DNA from: Alkalihalobacillus trypoxylicola
GTDB lineage: Bacteria > Bacillota > Bacilli > Bacillales > Bacillaceae_D
Reading direction: 5' to 3'
Assembly (NCBI RefSeq): GCF_001590785.1
Contig: NZ_LTAO01000007.1
Span: 4,285 to 68,284, forward strand
Length of the DNA stretch: 64,000 nucleotides
Positions 25,746 through 34,664 of this stretch are shown here, in pieces. Under the pieces are notes generated by a model that did not search any database, was not told the origin of the DNA, and saw nothing but the letters and a program-made list of their open reading frames with translations. Positions within the stretch are counted from its first letter, which is position 1. Every line of letters begins with the position of its first letter. The position numbers and the translations under genes were made by a program.

Positions 25746-27829
25746 CCTTTTTCCCCTTCCTTCTTGACGATTTCTTTCCAAATATTTTGTGGGTTTGTTT
25801 CATATTTTAATTTACTCATAAATAAAGGATCGCTTAACAACTCTAATAAGGTAGATAATGCCTTAATATGCTGAGTTCGATCGGTAGCAGCTAAGGTTGC
25901 TATGAGCCAAACCTTTTTTTTACTTGCACCAAATACAAGTGGCTTTTTCAAAGTGACTAAACTTAAGCCTGTTTGTATGACGGCATCAGAGGTAGCATGT
26001 GGAAAGGCTACTCCTTCTGCTATCACAAAATGATTTTGTGGCTGCTCGGCCAATTTCACTAAATAATGACCATAATCAATGCTTGTACAATTTGATTGAA
26101 TCAATAGCTGGTTGCCGTATTGGATGCACTCTTGCCAACTTCTTAATTCTTTTTGTAAAGCTATATTTTTAGACGATAATAATTGAGAAAGCTCTTTATC
26201 CTGATTAGTGGATTGATTTCCTTGAAAAAAATGAAGTAAATCTCGAGTTAAACCTTTTTCATCGTTTATTATCGCATGATTTTCAATGATTGACATGATA
26301 TTATTCATAACTTGCATAAGCATGCCTTCCTCGTGCATCGCTTGATGAGGCTCTCCAATATATGGAGTCAGCTTTAAGATATCCTCTTTCGTTAATAACG
26401 GTGAAACCTTAATAACAGGAATTTGATTCTGGATTGGTAAATCAATGGTTGTTAAAATCAAATCCTCCATAAAGGAGGTCGCATTCATAATCTCTTTATA
26501 TGAATATTTTTTAATACTAATGATTTGTGGATATAAGGTAGCCATCCTTTGCTCCAATAAAGTCGATGTACCTAAGCCTGAGCTACGTACAATCCCTATT
26601 TTATACTTGAGAGGCAGGACAGGCTGTGTCATCCCACTAATAATATGCAGAGCGATATAGCAAATTTCATCCCTATCAAAACGAATATGAAAAGGCTCTA
26701 ATACGCGGTTTGTTTCCTCATCTATCATTTGAATTAATGCCCCATGTATTTTTTCAATTTGATCTTTCAGAGGATTTTTCGTTTGCAAATTGTACTTAGC
26801 TCGATAAAAGGCGGGCTTCAAATGTATCGATAATCCATCCATTATTTTATCTTGATTCATTAGCTTCTGATTATATCTTTGTTCAACATTCTTCATTATT
26901 TCTAAAGCTAAATCTCTATAAAAATCGTCTTCTTCGTCATCGGACTCTTTTTCTCTTTGAGCCCCTAATACATGCTGTGTAATATAGGCGATTTCTTCCT
27001 CTGGTGTTTTTACATGAAATAATAATTGTAACGGTTCAAGAATAAGAGCCTTAACTTTGGAAAATTCCGTTTTATTTTTCAGTTCATTTAGAAGCTCTTG
27101 ATCCATCTGGATAAGATGACCTTCTTTTAATCTTTGTACGGCCATTAATAAATGAAGACTTAAGGCCGAGAAACTAGAATCAGAAAATTGAAGAGAAAGT
27201 TTTTCTTCTAAATGATGTAATAATTGACTGATTTCATAGATATCCTCTAATGGAAACCATTCTTTCCACGGGGATACAAGCACTTCACTTCCTTCACCCC
27301 TTATAAAAAGCTGAAAGATATGTTGATCATTAAATTGCTCTCTTAATAAGTCTATATAAGCAGCCCTCACCATTCGTTCATTTCCAATCAGTTGAATATC
27401 ACCTTTGTTTCTAACAAAATTTAATCCTTTTTCATTTAACCATTTTTTTACCTGTTTTAAATCCTGTAAAAAGGTACTTTTACTAACCTGTAGCTCTTCT
27501 TGTATAACATCCGAGCTTACAAATGATTCTTCAATCAGAGCTTTTATAATCATTTTATTTCTTTCTTTATTATGAAAAAATAATGGCTTATTTTGAGTCT
27601 CCTGTAAAAGTAGCTTCATTTGTTTCTCTGTTAATGGAAGCTTTACGCCTTTCTTTCTGTTGCGTTCTAGTCTAATCTGATATTTGAGTAGCCAATCCTC
27701 TAATAGGAGAAGGTCGTGACGAACGGTTCGATTGGAGACATTATATTTACTCTTTAAATCTTCGACCTTCACATAATCATTCTGCTCCATCAGATATTGA
27801 AGTACATCTAATTGTCTTTTTGTTAGCAT
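25742..27829 (-). CDS. PRD-containing PTS-responsive transcriptional regulator (BglG/MtlR type)
   Basis: 695 residues with AGGTGA before the ATG. Domains in order: HTH_11 1-60 (MLTKRQLDVLQYLMEQNDYV), Mga-like HTH about 75-165, PRD1 about 195-290, PRD2 about 305-400 (FDRDEICYIALHIISG), IIB-like 410-495 and IIA (Fru/Mtl type) 545-690 with the phosphorylation motif GVAFPHATSD. The IIB-like P-loop reads GIVRSSGLGTS, so the usual Cys is replaced by Arg and that domain should not accept phosphate. It heads the operon with IIB and IIC and probably activates it in response to PTS phosphorylation. Confidence 0.92.
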   Translation of the reverse strand: MLTKRQLDVLQYLMEQNDYVKVEDLKSKYNVSNRTVRHDLLLLEDWLLKYQIRLERNRKKGVKLPLTEKQMKLLLQETQNKPLFFHNKERNKMIIKALIEESFVSSDVIQEELQVSKSTFLQDLKQVKKWLNEKGLNFVRNKGDIQLIGNERMVRAAYIDLLREQFNDQHIFQLFIRGEGSEVLVSPWKEWFPLEDIYEISQLLHHLEEKLSLQFSDSSFSALSLHLLMAVQRLKEGHLIQMDQELLNELKNKTEFSKVKALILEPLQLLFHVKTPEEEIAYITQHVLGAQREKESDDEEDDFYRDLALEIMKNVEQRYNQKLMNQDKIMDGLSIHLKPAFYRAKYNLQTKNPLKDQIEKIHGALIQMIDEETNRVLEPFHIRFDRDEICYIALHIISGMTQPVLPLKYKIGIVRSSGLGTSTLLEQRMATLYPQIISIKKYSYKEIMNATSFMEDLILTTIDLPIQNQIPVIKVSPLLTKEDILKLTPYIGEPHQAMHEEGMLMQVMNNIMSIIENHAIINDEKGLTRDLLHFFQGNQSTNQDKELSQLLSSKNIALQKELRSWQECIQYGNQLLIQSNCTSIDYGHYLVKLAEQPQNHFVIAEGVAFPHATSDAVIQTGLSLVTLKKPLVFGASKKKVWLIATLAATDRTQHIKALSTLLELLSDPLFMSKLKYETNPQNIWKEIVKKEGEKG

Positions 27830-27890
27830 ATTTCACCTGCTTAAACTTTATATCCTTCCATTCTTTACATCATCATACGGCTTTTTTAAT

Positions 27891-27928
27891 AAAAAAAATA
27901 GAGGTGGAATTATACCTCCTCTATTTTA
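27891..27928 (-). terminator. Terminator downstream of the P450 gene
   Basis: AATAGAGG pairs with CCTCTATT across a short purine/pyrimidine loop; on the minus strand it is followed by a run of T residues. It lies about 180 bp past the P450 stop and just before the start region of the PTS regulator. Confidence 0.65.
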
Positions 27929-28104
27929 AAGCTGATATAACATTTTATAGTATCACCGTAATCACTCTGTTCAATGATAGGCTTTCTCTGATCGAGTCAA
28001 AAAAACATATCAAGAATGATCTTTTTTATAATTTAAACACCGAAGCCTACGGTCCCCATCTAATCAGAGAACCATCCAAATGCCTTGTCACCGATTAATA
28101 CAAA
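27929..28104. other. Untranslated region downstream of the P450 gene
   Basis: About 175 bp between the terminator-like hairpin and the P450 stop. It carries no convincing gene. A weak inverted repeat (GGTCCCC...GAGAACC) near 28050 may be part of the 3' untranslated region. Confidence 0.4.
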
Positions 28105-29292
28105 CTATTTTAACCACACAGGAAAAGATTTTAAACCTCTTATTATAAAGCTTTCTCTCCATTGAAGGTATTTTAAATCAGTGGCTAATCGGACATCGGG
28201 GAACTTCTCGAACAAAGTTTGTAGTGCAACCTCTCCCTCCAAACGGGCCAGGGGTGCTCCTAAGCAGTAATGAATACCTTTACCAAATGCAAGATGCGGA
28301 CTTTGCTCTCTTTTTATTTGGAATTCATCAGCATTCGCAAAAACATTCGGATCATGACCAGCTGATGCAAGAGATACAATAACATGATCTCCTTTCTTTA
28401 CTTGCTGGCCTTCAAATAGAAAATCTTCATTTGCCCAGCGATCTGTACTAAATTCAACGGGACCATTATAACGAAGAATTTCCTCAACGGCTTGCTTGTA
28501 TAAAGAAGGCTCCTTCTTTAATAGCTCTAACTGACTAGGGTGAGTTAATAAGGCAAGAAGACCATTAGAGATGAGATTTACCGTCGTCTCATGTCCTGCG
28601 ACAATCATAAGCATAATAATTCCGTGTAGCTCTTTCGTTGTCAATCTATCACCTTGCTCCTCTGCTTTAATCAAGTCAGAAAGTAAATCATTTTTCGGAA
28701 ACTCTTTTTTCTGCTGAATAAGCTGATCAAGATATTGAATAAATTCAGACATTATCTGCTCATATTGCTCTGCATCACCGATATCTACTATAGCATGTGA
28801 CCAACGCTGGAATTTCTCTTGATCCTCTACTGGCACACCAATTAATTCACAAATAACTCGTATCGGTATTGGAAAAGCATAATCTTCAATAAACTCAATC
28901 GTATCCTTTTTGCTCATTAATTCAGCCTGTTCCTCGGCTATCTCTTTAATACGCTCCCGAAAACTTTCTATTTTCTTTGGTGTAAATCCACTTTGAACTA
29001 AGCTTCGTAAGCGACGATGATTAGGCGGATCAGCAAACAGCATACTCTGAGCAATAGGAGGTAAATTCTCATTCGTTATATCATTAGGAAAAACCGTACG
29101 CATGTCTTTAATAAATCGGTCATCTTTTAAAACCGCTTCTGCTGTCTCATAGGTAAAAGCCATCCACGAGCTTTGTCCGCCGCTAACAAAATTCACTTTT
29201 GCAAAAGAATGGTGAGGACGGATAGTTTGATAGTAATGATATGGATTTTGATGAAATTCATTTGAGAATAAATCAATGGATTGAGTGGTCAT
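28105..29292 (-). CDS. Cytochrome P450 (bacterial class I type)
   Basis: 395 residues, a soluble bacterial P450 without membrane anchor. The heme-binding loop LAFGKGIHYCLGAPLARLE with the Cys ligand, the I-helix AGHETTVNLISN and the K-helix EEILRYNGP are intact. Similar Bacillus enzymes (CYP109/CYP107-like) hydroxylate fatty acids, terpenes or macrolides, but the substrate cannot be predicted. No ferredoxin or reductase gene is adjacent. A TetR-family gene lies 86 bp upstream on the same strand, so the two may be co-transcribed. Confidence 0.94.
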   Translation of the reverse strand: MTTQSIDLFSNEFHQNPYHYYQTIRPHHSFAKVNFVSGGQSSWMAFTYETAEAVLKDDRFIKDMRTVFPNDITNENLPPIAQSMLFADPPNHRRLRSLVQSGFTPKKIESFRERIKEIAEEQAELMSKKDTIEFIEDYAFPIPIRVICELIGVPVEDQEKFQRWSHAIVDIGDAEQYEQIMSEFIQYLDQLIQQKKEFPKNDLLSDLIKAEEQGDRLTTKELHGIIMLMIVAGHETTVNLISNGLLALLTHPSQLELLKKEPSLYKQAVEEILRYNGPVEFSTDRWANEDFLFEGQQVKKGDHVIVSLASAGHDPNVFANADEFQIKREQSPHLAFGKGIHYCLGAPLARLEGEVALQTLFEKFPDVRLATDLKYLQWRESFIIRGLKSFPVWLK

Positions 29293-29378
29293 AAAAAGCC
29301 TCCTATTCTATATCATTTAATTCTTCATAAACGATTTAATTCCTACTATTATTATTGGCCAATTATTCCTATAACTCT

Positions 29379-29960
29379 TTAACTCTTCTTAATTCCATGC
29401 CAAAATACAGACCAAGCCTCTTCAAAACGCTGATGGAAATCTTGATCATCATAAATAAAGCTTTCAGTAAACAAGCCATCTAGTAAACAAAAATAGGCAG
29501 AACTAAATGTTCTTTCTGAAATATCTCTAAAACGATTTTCATTCATTCCATGTATGTATAGCTGACTAATAATAGAAGCAATTTCTTGGTCTCCTCTTTC
29601 AACAATATCCTTCACTTCTTTTTTCAAATCAATAGGTGGAAAAAGCATAATTCTCTTGTAAAGTATTCCTTCTTGCTTATTAAGAATAAAATCACAGCTA
29701 TGCTTTAATACTAAATAAAGTCGTGTATGTATGTCTTCTGCTTCATATTGATTAGAGGTAACCATCATTTTCTCAACCAACAGACTCATAATTCTCTCAG
29801 CAACAACTAAATATAACTCGTTTTTACTCTTAAAGTGGTTGTACATAGACGGCTTCTGAATTCCTACCATTTGGGCAATTTCCGATAAAGTCGTTCCTTC
29901 AAAACTCTTTTGAGAAAATGAAAGGATCGACACTTCTATTATTTTTTCTTTTGTGTTCAA
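29379..29960 (-). CDS. TetR-family transcriptional regulator
   Basis: About 193 residues from TTG 29960, nine bases after AAAAGG; longer forms from 29969 or 29993 lack an RBS. N-terminal HTH (FEGTTLSEIAQMVGIQKPSM, then YNHFKSKNELY) and a helical ligand domain. It is divergent from a paired SMR efflux system, and a perfect 34-bp palindrome lies between them (30007-30040), the evident operator for autorepression and control of efflux. The P450 gene downstream on the same strand may be in the same regulon. Confidence 0.9.
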   Translation of the reverse strand: MNTKEKIIEVSILSFSQKSFEGTTLSEIAQMVGIQKPSMYNHFKSKNELYLVVAERIMSLLVEKMMVTSNQYEAEDIHTRLYLVLKHSCDFILNKQEGILYKRIMLFPPIDLKKEVKDIVERGDQEIASIISQLYIHGMNENRFRDISERTFSSAYFCLLDGLFTESFIYDDQDFHQRFEEAWSVFWHGIKKS

Positions 29961-30006
29961 GGTAATCATCCTTTTCATAAAAATAAATTGCACCTTCAGT
30001 CATTCG

Positions 30007-30040
30007 GTGTTATACTAACTACCGGTAGTTAGTATAACAC
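30007..30040. promoter_or_regulatory. Perfect 34-bp palindromic operator between tetR and the SMR pair
   Basis: The half-site GTGTTATACTAACTACC is followed directly by its exact reverse complement, with no spacer. Position between the divergent TetR and SMR starts, overlapping the likely promoters, makes it the TetR binding site. Two dimers may bind, as with QacR-like regulators. Confidence 0.88.
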
Positions 30041-30063
30041 AAAATAAAGGAGTGTAGACAAAA

Positions 30064-30393
30064 TTGTGGATATTAGTCATCATTGCTGGAATCTTTGAAG
30101 TAGGTTGGGCAACTGGATTAAAGTATGCCAGCACCCCTTTAGAGTGGAGCTTAACCGTCGTTGGAATCATTGTTAGCTTTACTTTACTCATTCGCGCAGC
30201 TACTGTTTTACCGACAAGTACAGTATACGCAATATTTGTGGCTTTAGGTACCGTTGGGACGATATTTGTAGATATTTTGATTTTTCAAGCTCCCTTTAAT
30301 ATGGCGATGCTCTTTTTCATTTTTTTATTACTAGTTGGTGTACTCGGCTTGAAGCTCGTAACAGGTGATAAAAAGATAGAAAGGGGTCATTAA
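30064..30393 (+). CDS. Small multidrug resistance (SMR) efflux protein, subunit 1 (YkkC-like)
   Basis: 109 residues from a TTG start, 11 bases after AAAGGAG. Four membrane helices; the conserved membrane Glu lies in 'AGIFEVGWATGLK', and 'VYAIFVALGTVGT' matches the SMR signature. It resembles YkkC-type members that function as a heterodimer with the following gene. Such pairs export cationic drugs or guanidinium-like compounds using the proton gradient. Controlled by the adjacent TetR repressor. Confidence 0.92.
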   Translation: MWILVIIAGIFEVGWATGLKYASTPLEWSLTVVGIIVSFTLLIRAATVLPTSTVYAIFVALGTVGTIFVDILIFQAPFNMAMLFFIFLLLVGVLGLKLVTGDKKIERGH

Positions 30394-30395
30394 GA

Positions 30396-30713
30396 ATGAG
30401 TTGGTTCTTTTTAATTTTCGCAGGAATTTTTGAAGTAATTGGAGTAACCGGTATTCAAATCATGACGAAGGGTCAAAAGCAGAGAGGGTTAGTCATTCTG
30501 ATCATTGGTTTTACAATCAGCTTTCTGATGTTAGGATTCGCGATGGAGTCTATTCCGCTTGGTGTTGCCTATGCAGTATGGACAGGAATTGGAACAGTAG
30601 GAAGTACTATTGTAGGGATGCTTTACTATAATGAATCTCATGATAAATTAAGGCTATTATTTATTAGTTTTGTTGTCATTGCCGTAGTTGGCTTAAGAGT
30701 AGTTTCACCTTAA
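30396..30713 (+). CDS. Small multidrug resistance (SMR) efflux protein, subunit 2 (YkkD-like)
   Basis: 105 residues, two bases after the first SMR gene. Four membrane segments with the conserved Glu in 'AGIFEVIGVTGIQ' and the motif 'GVAYAVWTGIGTVGS'. Paired SMR genes of this kind encode the two halves of a heterodimeric antiporter inserted in opposite topology. A terminator follows directly. Confidence 0.92.
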   Translation: MSWFFLIFAGIFEVIGVTGIQIMTKGQKQRGLVILIIGFTISFLMLGFAMESIPLGVAYAVWTGIGTVGSTIVGMLYYNESHDKLRLLFISFVVIAVVGLRVVSP

Positions 30714-30718
30714 TCATA

Positions 30719-30759
30719 CAGGAATTTAGCTTATACAATCGCTAAGTTCCTGTTTTTTT
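30719..30759 (+). terminator. Terminator of the SMR operon
   Basis: CAGGAATTTAGC pairs with GCTAAGTTCCTG (one mismatch) across a 10-base loop and is followed by TTTTTTTA. Rho-independent terminator. Confidence 0.88.
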
Positions 30760-30823
30760 ATTGGTCCATTAAACAACCAAACTTCATACTTGACACTTTT
30801 AGATTTCGGTTATATTATTGACA

Positions 30824-30838
30824 TATCAATAATTGATA
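30824..30838. promoter_or_regulatory. Candidate MarR operator
   Basis: TATCAATAATTGATA is symmetric about its central base and partly repeated just downstream (TACATCAATTAATA). It lies 42 bp upstream of the MarR gene and overlaps the promoter zone; probably an autoregulatory site. Confidence 0.55.
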
Positions 30839-30879
30839 CATCAATTAATATTTAACATAGAAAGGAGAGAGAAAGCTCA

Positions 30880-31308
30880 ATGAGTGATTGTCTTATAAAG
30901 TTAAACATTTTTATGAAGCTTCAAACGGTTAACAAAGATTTATGTTCAAGTTTTGAGAGCTGTTTGGGGGCTAGTCCATCTAGAGTTGAAATTCTCCATG
31001 TTCTACTTGAGCATGATGAAATTTTACAATCTGTTTTACAGAAAAAAGTTAATATTGACCCCGCTGCCATTACGAGACATTTAAAGCAATTAGAAACTTC
31101 TGGAATGATTACTCGATATAAAAAGCCGAATGATCAAAGATCAACATGGGTTAAACTAGATGACGTTTCAAAGCTTGAAATTCAGCAATCCTATAAAGAG
31201 AAGAAAAAATTTATAGATGAGATGTTTTTACATTTCTCAGATAAAGAGCTTAAAGAATTTCTTTCTATGTTAAACAAAATAGAAGAAAATGTATCACAAA
31301 ATCATTAA
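30880..31308 (+). CDS. MarR-family transcriptional regulator
   Basis: 142 residues with AAAGGAGAG before the ATG. Winged-helix features: 'LGASPSRVEILHVLLEHDEI', 'INIDPAAITRHLKQLE'-like recognition helix (VNIDPAAITRHLKQLETSG) and the wing 'RYKKPNDQRSTWVKL'. It precedes a nitroreductase gene by 25 bp and likely represses this two-gene operon in the absence of a toxic aromatic or oxidant inducer. Confidence 0.92.
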   Translation: MSDCLIKLNIFMKLQTVNKDLCSSFESCLGASPSRVEILHVLLEHDEILQSVLQKKVNIDPAAITRHLKQLETSGMITRYKKPNDQRSTWVKLDDVSKLEIQQSYKEKKKFIDEMFLHFSDKELKEFLSMLNKIEENVSQNH

Positions 31309-31333
31309 ATTCAAAGGATAGGGGTAAAAAAAG

Positions 31334-31978
31334 ATGAATACGCTAAATACTCAACATAAAGAAGCTTTTTTAGAGGTTGTAAATAATAGAAGGTCGATTC
31401 GTGCTTACGACCAAGAAACAAAAATTTCGAAAGAGGAATTAACTCAAATTCTTGAAGCTGCCGTTAAAGCACCTTCCTCAGTCAATTTACAGCCGTGGAG
31501 ATTTGTCATTATTGAAAGCGATGAAGGGAAAGCTAAATTAGCTCCACTAGCTCGTTTTAATCAACAACAGGTTGCTACTTCTTCTGCGGTTATCGCGGTA
31601 TTTGCTGATATGAACAACCTTGATTATCTAGAAGATATTTACGGAAAAGCGGTAGAACTTGGGTTAATGCCTTCAGAAGTAAGAGATAACCAAGTGCCAG
31701 CCATCAAAAATTTATTATCAGGTATGAGTGACCAAAGCAATAGAGAAAGTATCCTAATAGATAGTGGTTTAGTATCCATGCAGTTAATGCTAGCTGCTAA
31801 AGCCTTCGGTTATGACACAAACCCAATTGGAGGTTACGAAAAAGACAAAATCGCTGAAGCCTTTGATTTAGACAAAGAACGATATGTGCCTGTTATGCTT
31901 CTCTCTATTGGTAAAGCTGCTGAATCTGGATATCAATCCTACCGTATGCCTGTCGAACAAGTAGCCGAATGGAAGTAA
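31334..31978 (+). CDS. Nitroreductase-family FMN oxidoreductase
   Basis: 214 residues. The N-terminal 'VVNNRRSIRAYDQETKISKE', the 'APSSVNLQPWRFVII' FMN-binding motif and 'DSGLVSMQLMLAAKAFGYDT' are typical of the NfsB/YdgI/YodC group. It probably reduces nitro-aromatics or quinones with NAD(P)H as a dimer. Co-transcribed with the MarR gene, which suggests induction by its substrate. A strong terminator follows at 32043. Confidence 0.93.
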   Translation: MNTLNTQHKEAFLEVVNNRRSIRAYDQETKISKEELTQILEAAVKAPSSVNLQPWRFVIIESDEGKAKLAPLARFNQQQVATSSAVIAVFADMNNLDYLEDIYGKAVELGLMPSEVRDNQVPAIKNLLSGMSDQSNRESILIDSGLVSMQLMLAAKAFGYDTNPIGGYEKDKIAEAFDLDKERYVPVMLLSIGKAAESGYQSYRMPVEQVAEWK

Positions 31979-32042
31979 GCTAAAGCGGCTGGTACAGCCT
32001 AGCATGAATGAAAAGTCCACATTTGTTAGCTAGTCACTTCAA

Positions 32043-32074
32043 AAAACCTCCTTTTTTGCAAAAAAGGAGGGTTC
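32043..32074 (+). terminator. Terminator of the MarR/nitroreductase operon
   Basis: AACCTCCTTTTTT pairs with AAAAAAGGAGGGTT around a two- to four-base loop. The hairpin is strong but the following T-run is short. Confidence 0.75.
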
Positions 32075-32272
32075 ATGTTTTGTTATTGATGTTTGCTCCC
32101 TTACATGTTATTTCAAGTTTCTCTAATGTGGTGTTTTAAACCAGGTTTGGTCTCAGCCTCTCTTTTAATAATACCGTTAAAATCTTAAACGAATTCTTCC
32201 CCTATAACCTTCTATTTTATCGCTGCTTTGAATACATATTTTACAAGTAACGGATGGCTAAGGGGGCTGAAT

Positions 32273-32470
32273 ATGAAAAACATTCATTGGGGCATCATGC
32301 TTTCAAAGCTTTTCTATTTATTTTGTGTGTTTATTTGTTCCATCCTTATCCAATCGTTATATTTATTTATCATGGTCACTTTTATTATGGCGATACCTTG
32401 GATTTGGTTGAATATTTATTGGCTAAAAAAAAAGCTGCACAAAGCAGCTAAAAATCGAGCATATAAATAA
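32273..32470 (+). CDS. Small membrane protein of unknown function
   Basis: 65 residues from ATG 32273, preceded by AAGGGGG at good spacing. Two hydrophobic helices (about 10-30 and 33-52) and a basic tail (WLKKKLHKAAKNRAYK) suggest a small integral membrane protein with its tail inside. No family recognised. The overlapping frame from 32254 lacks an RBS and is taken as a shadow. Confidence 0.6.
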   Translation: MKNIHWGIMLSKLFYLFCVFICSILIQSLYLFIMVTFIMAIPWIWLNIYWLKKKLHKAAKNRAYK

Positions 32471-32507
32471 GACATTCCCTCACAAGTTACACATGAATTT
32501 CATTTCT

Positions 32508-33710
32508 TTAATTCGATTGCATTTGTATTTGCCAATGAAAAGGATCGGGTAATTTTGACCAATCCTCATTAAATTCATCCTCAGTTAATATACATTCATC
32601 TAATTCTTTTGTAATGATATGAACATCTAAATCCATTCCAATAAATACGAGCTTTGTATGTCTATCACCATACGTTTCATCCCAATTTAATAATAATTGA
32701 GGGTTTTCTTGCTTAATTATTTTTTGGTTATGTTCAGGTAAAGAAGCGACCCAATAAGATAAAGGTTCAAGCTTTACTGAAGGCCCTGCTTGTGACAATA
32801 AAATAGAAATATCATTTCGGGTTGCACACCAAGCAACTCCTTTTGCCCGAACAATTTGCATAGGCATTGCTCCACACCACTGATTAAATCTTTCTGAATG
32901 AAAAGGTCTTTTACTCTTATAAACAAAAGACGAGATACCGTACTCTTCAGTCTCTGGCGTGTGCTCTGATGGACCGATATTCAATTCTTTCAACCACCCT
33001 GCGGATTCGCTAGCACGGTCGAAATCAAATAAACTTGTATTAAAAATCTCCTCAAATTCTATTTCACTATTTGTCGTTCTTATTATATTTGCTTCTGGTT
33101 GAAGAGTACGAATTACATTTTCCAATGAATCAATATTTTCCGATTGAACTAAATCACACTTATTTAAAATTAATACATTACAGAATTCAATTTGGTCTAT
33201 TAACAGATCCGCTATATTACGATCATCCTCTTCATTTATAGCTTCTTTTCTTTCTAATAATGTATCTCCTGATTCGAAATCATGCCAAAAACGATAAGCA
33301 TCAACCACTGTAACCATTGTGTCTAATTGACAAAACTCGGTTAAATCTATTCCCATTTCTTCATCAATATATGAAAAAGTTTGCGCAACAGGAATAGGCT
33401 CACTTATACCGGAAGATTCAATAATGATATAATCAATATCTCCTTGTAAGGCTAGCTTCTTTACCTCGATTAATAAATCCTCACGGAGAGTGCAACAAAT
33501 GCAGCCATTTGACATTTCTACTAGCTTCTCTTCCGTCCTTGAGAAGCCACCTTGTGTTTGAATGAGTTCACTGTCAATATTCACTTCACTCATATCATTG
33601 ACAATAACAGCTACTTTTAAATTTTGCCTGTTTTTTAGAACATAGTTTAATAAGGTTGTCTTACCAGAGCCTAAGTATCCACTTAAAACTGTTACAGGGA
33701 TTTTCTTCAT
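32508..33710 (-). CDS. CobW/COG0523-family GTPase, likely zinc metallochaperone (YciC-like)
   Basis: 400 residues with AAAGGAG before the ATG. Walker A LSGYLGSGKTTLL, the metal-binding CxCC motif in SNGCICCTLREDLL, GTPase switch ESSGISEPIPVAQ and the NKCD guanine-recognition motif are present, plus a C-terminal CobW domain (about 260-395). Last gene of the minus-strand unit with FolE2, a small unknown protein, zinc-free S14 and ZnuA, behind a Zur box. Family knowledge: YciC/ZagA-type proteins deliver zinc to client enzymes during zinc starvation. Confidence 0.92.
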   Translation of the reverse strand: MKKIPVTVLSGYLGSGKTTLLNYVLKNRQNLKVAVIVNDMSEVNIDSELIQTQGGFSRTEEKLVEMSNGCICCTLREDLLIEVKKLALQGDIDYIIIESSGISEPIPVAQTFSYIDEEMGIDLTEFCQLDTMVTVVDAYRFWHDFESGDTLLERKEAINEEDDRNIADLLIDQIEFCNVLILNKCDLVQSENIDSLENVIRTLQPEANIIRTTNSEIEFEEIFNTSLFDFDRASESAGWLKELNIGPSEHTPETEEYGISSFVYKSKRPFHSERFNQWCGAMPMQIVRAKGVAWCATRNDISILLSQAGPSVKLEPLSYWVASLPEHNQKIIKQENPQLLLNWDETYGDRHTKLVFIGMDLDVHIITKELDECILTEDEFNEDWSKLPDPFHWQIQMQSN

Positions 33711-33722
33711 GATTTCGCTCCT

Positions 33723-34628
33723 TTAATTAAAATGGTCTTTTTTATAAGTTAATGAAGCATACGCATCATGCTGATGAATAGATTCTTCATTATTACAAGT
33801 TATAGTAAATTTACTAACCCATTCTAGTTCCACTAAACTAGCTGCAATAAGTCTAATTAAATCTTCTACGAATCTCGGATTTTCAAAGGCTGTTTCTGTT
33901 ACTTTTTTTTCATCTGGTCTCTTTAAAATAGAATGAATGCGAGCACTCGCATTCGATTCAATCACTTCAAGAAGCTCTTCTTTAAAATGCTCAGAGCAAA
34001 GCTCACCTTCTGCACTTTCCACTTCGACATTAACTATTCCTCTTTGATTGTGGGCACTATATTCGCTTATTTCCTTAGAGCACGGACATAGAGTTGTGAT
34101 CATAGCCTGCAATCCCACTTTTTCGTGCCATGTATCTTGTGCAAATTTAGTCTCTAACCAAATCTTCGCCTCCACTAGCCCTTCAAAATTTGATACAGGG
34201 CTACTTCTAGTAAAAAACCAAGGATACGATACTTTCATATAAACTTCCGATTGCTCCATTTTTTGAGCTAATTGCTTGGAAAATCGACGTAGAAGCTTCT
34301 GATTAAGTATGGCTCCTTCACTATAATATTGATGAAGGGTTTCTGGTATTCTACTCATATTTATACCCTTCTGATGAGAAGGAAGAGAGGTGCTAATCTT
34401 AAAGTTACCAAAAGTCTGTTGAACTTTAGGCTCTATACTTGAATGGATCAGCATAGGGTAATGTAGCTTCTCTACCCCAACTTGATTTATATGGAAGAAA
34501 TAATCTTTCTCCATGCTTTGAAGATCGGTCATTTCACTTTTCTTCAACGGCTTTTCTCCCTTAATTGGACCAGTTGAACCGAAGTGCTCATGTCTCTTAG
34601 ATTGACTTGGTAAATGGATAGCCCGCAC
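33723..34628 (-). CDS. folE2: GTP cyclohydrolase FolE2 (zinc-independent)
   Basis: About 301 residues. I place the start at GTG 34628, six bases after AAAGGA; GTG 34661 would add 11 residues. Sequence features typical of FolE2/YciA: 'GSTGPIKGEKPLKKSEMTDL', 'HQKGINMSRIPETLH', 'TTLCPCSKEISEYSAHNQRG'. It makes 7,8-dihydroneopterin triphosphate from GTP for folate synthesis and works with metals other than zinc, replacing FolE1 when zinc is scarce. Its place in the Zur-box operon fits that role. Confidence 0.92.
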   Translation of the reverse strand: MRAIHLPSQSKRHEHFGSTGPIKGEKPLKKSEMTDLQSMEKDYFFHINQVGVEKLHYPMLIHSSIEPKVQQTFGNFKISTSLPSHQKGINMSRIPETLHQYYSEGAILNQKLLRRFSKQLAQKMEQSEVYMKVSYPWFFTRSSPVSNFEGLVEAKIWLETKFAQDTWHEKVGLQAMITTLCPCSKEISEYSAHNQRGIVNVEVESAEGELCSEHFKEELLEVIESNASARIHSILKRPDEKKVTETAFENPRFVEDLIRLIAASLVELEWVSKFTITCNNEESIHQHDAYASLTYKKDHFN

Positions 34629-34664
34629 TCTCCTTCCTTTTATCAATGAAAAGCTATTCACTAC

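Noticed and set aside
30041-30063. Guanidine (ykkC-type) riboswitch before the SMR genes
   Set aside because: Only 23 bp separate the operator from the start codon, too short for such a riboswitch; a TetR operator explains the regulation.
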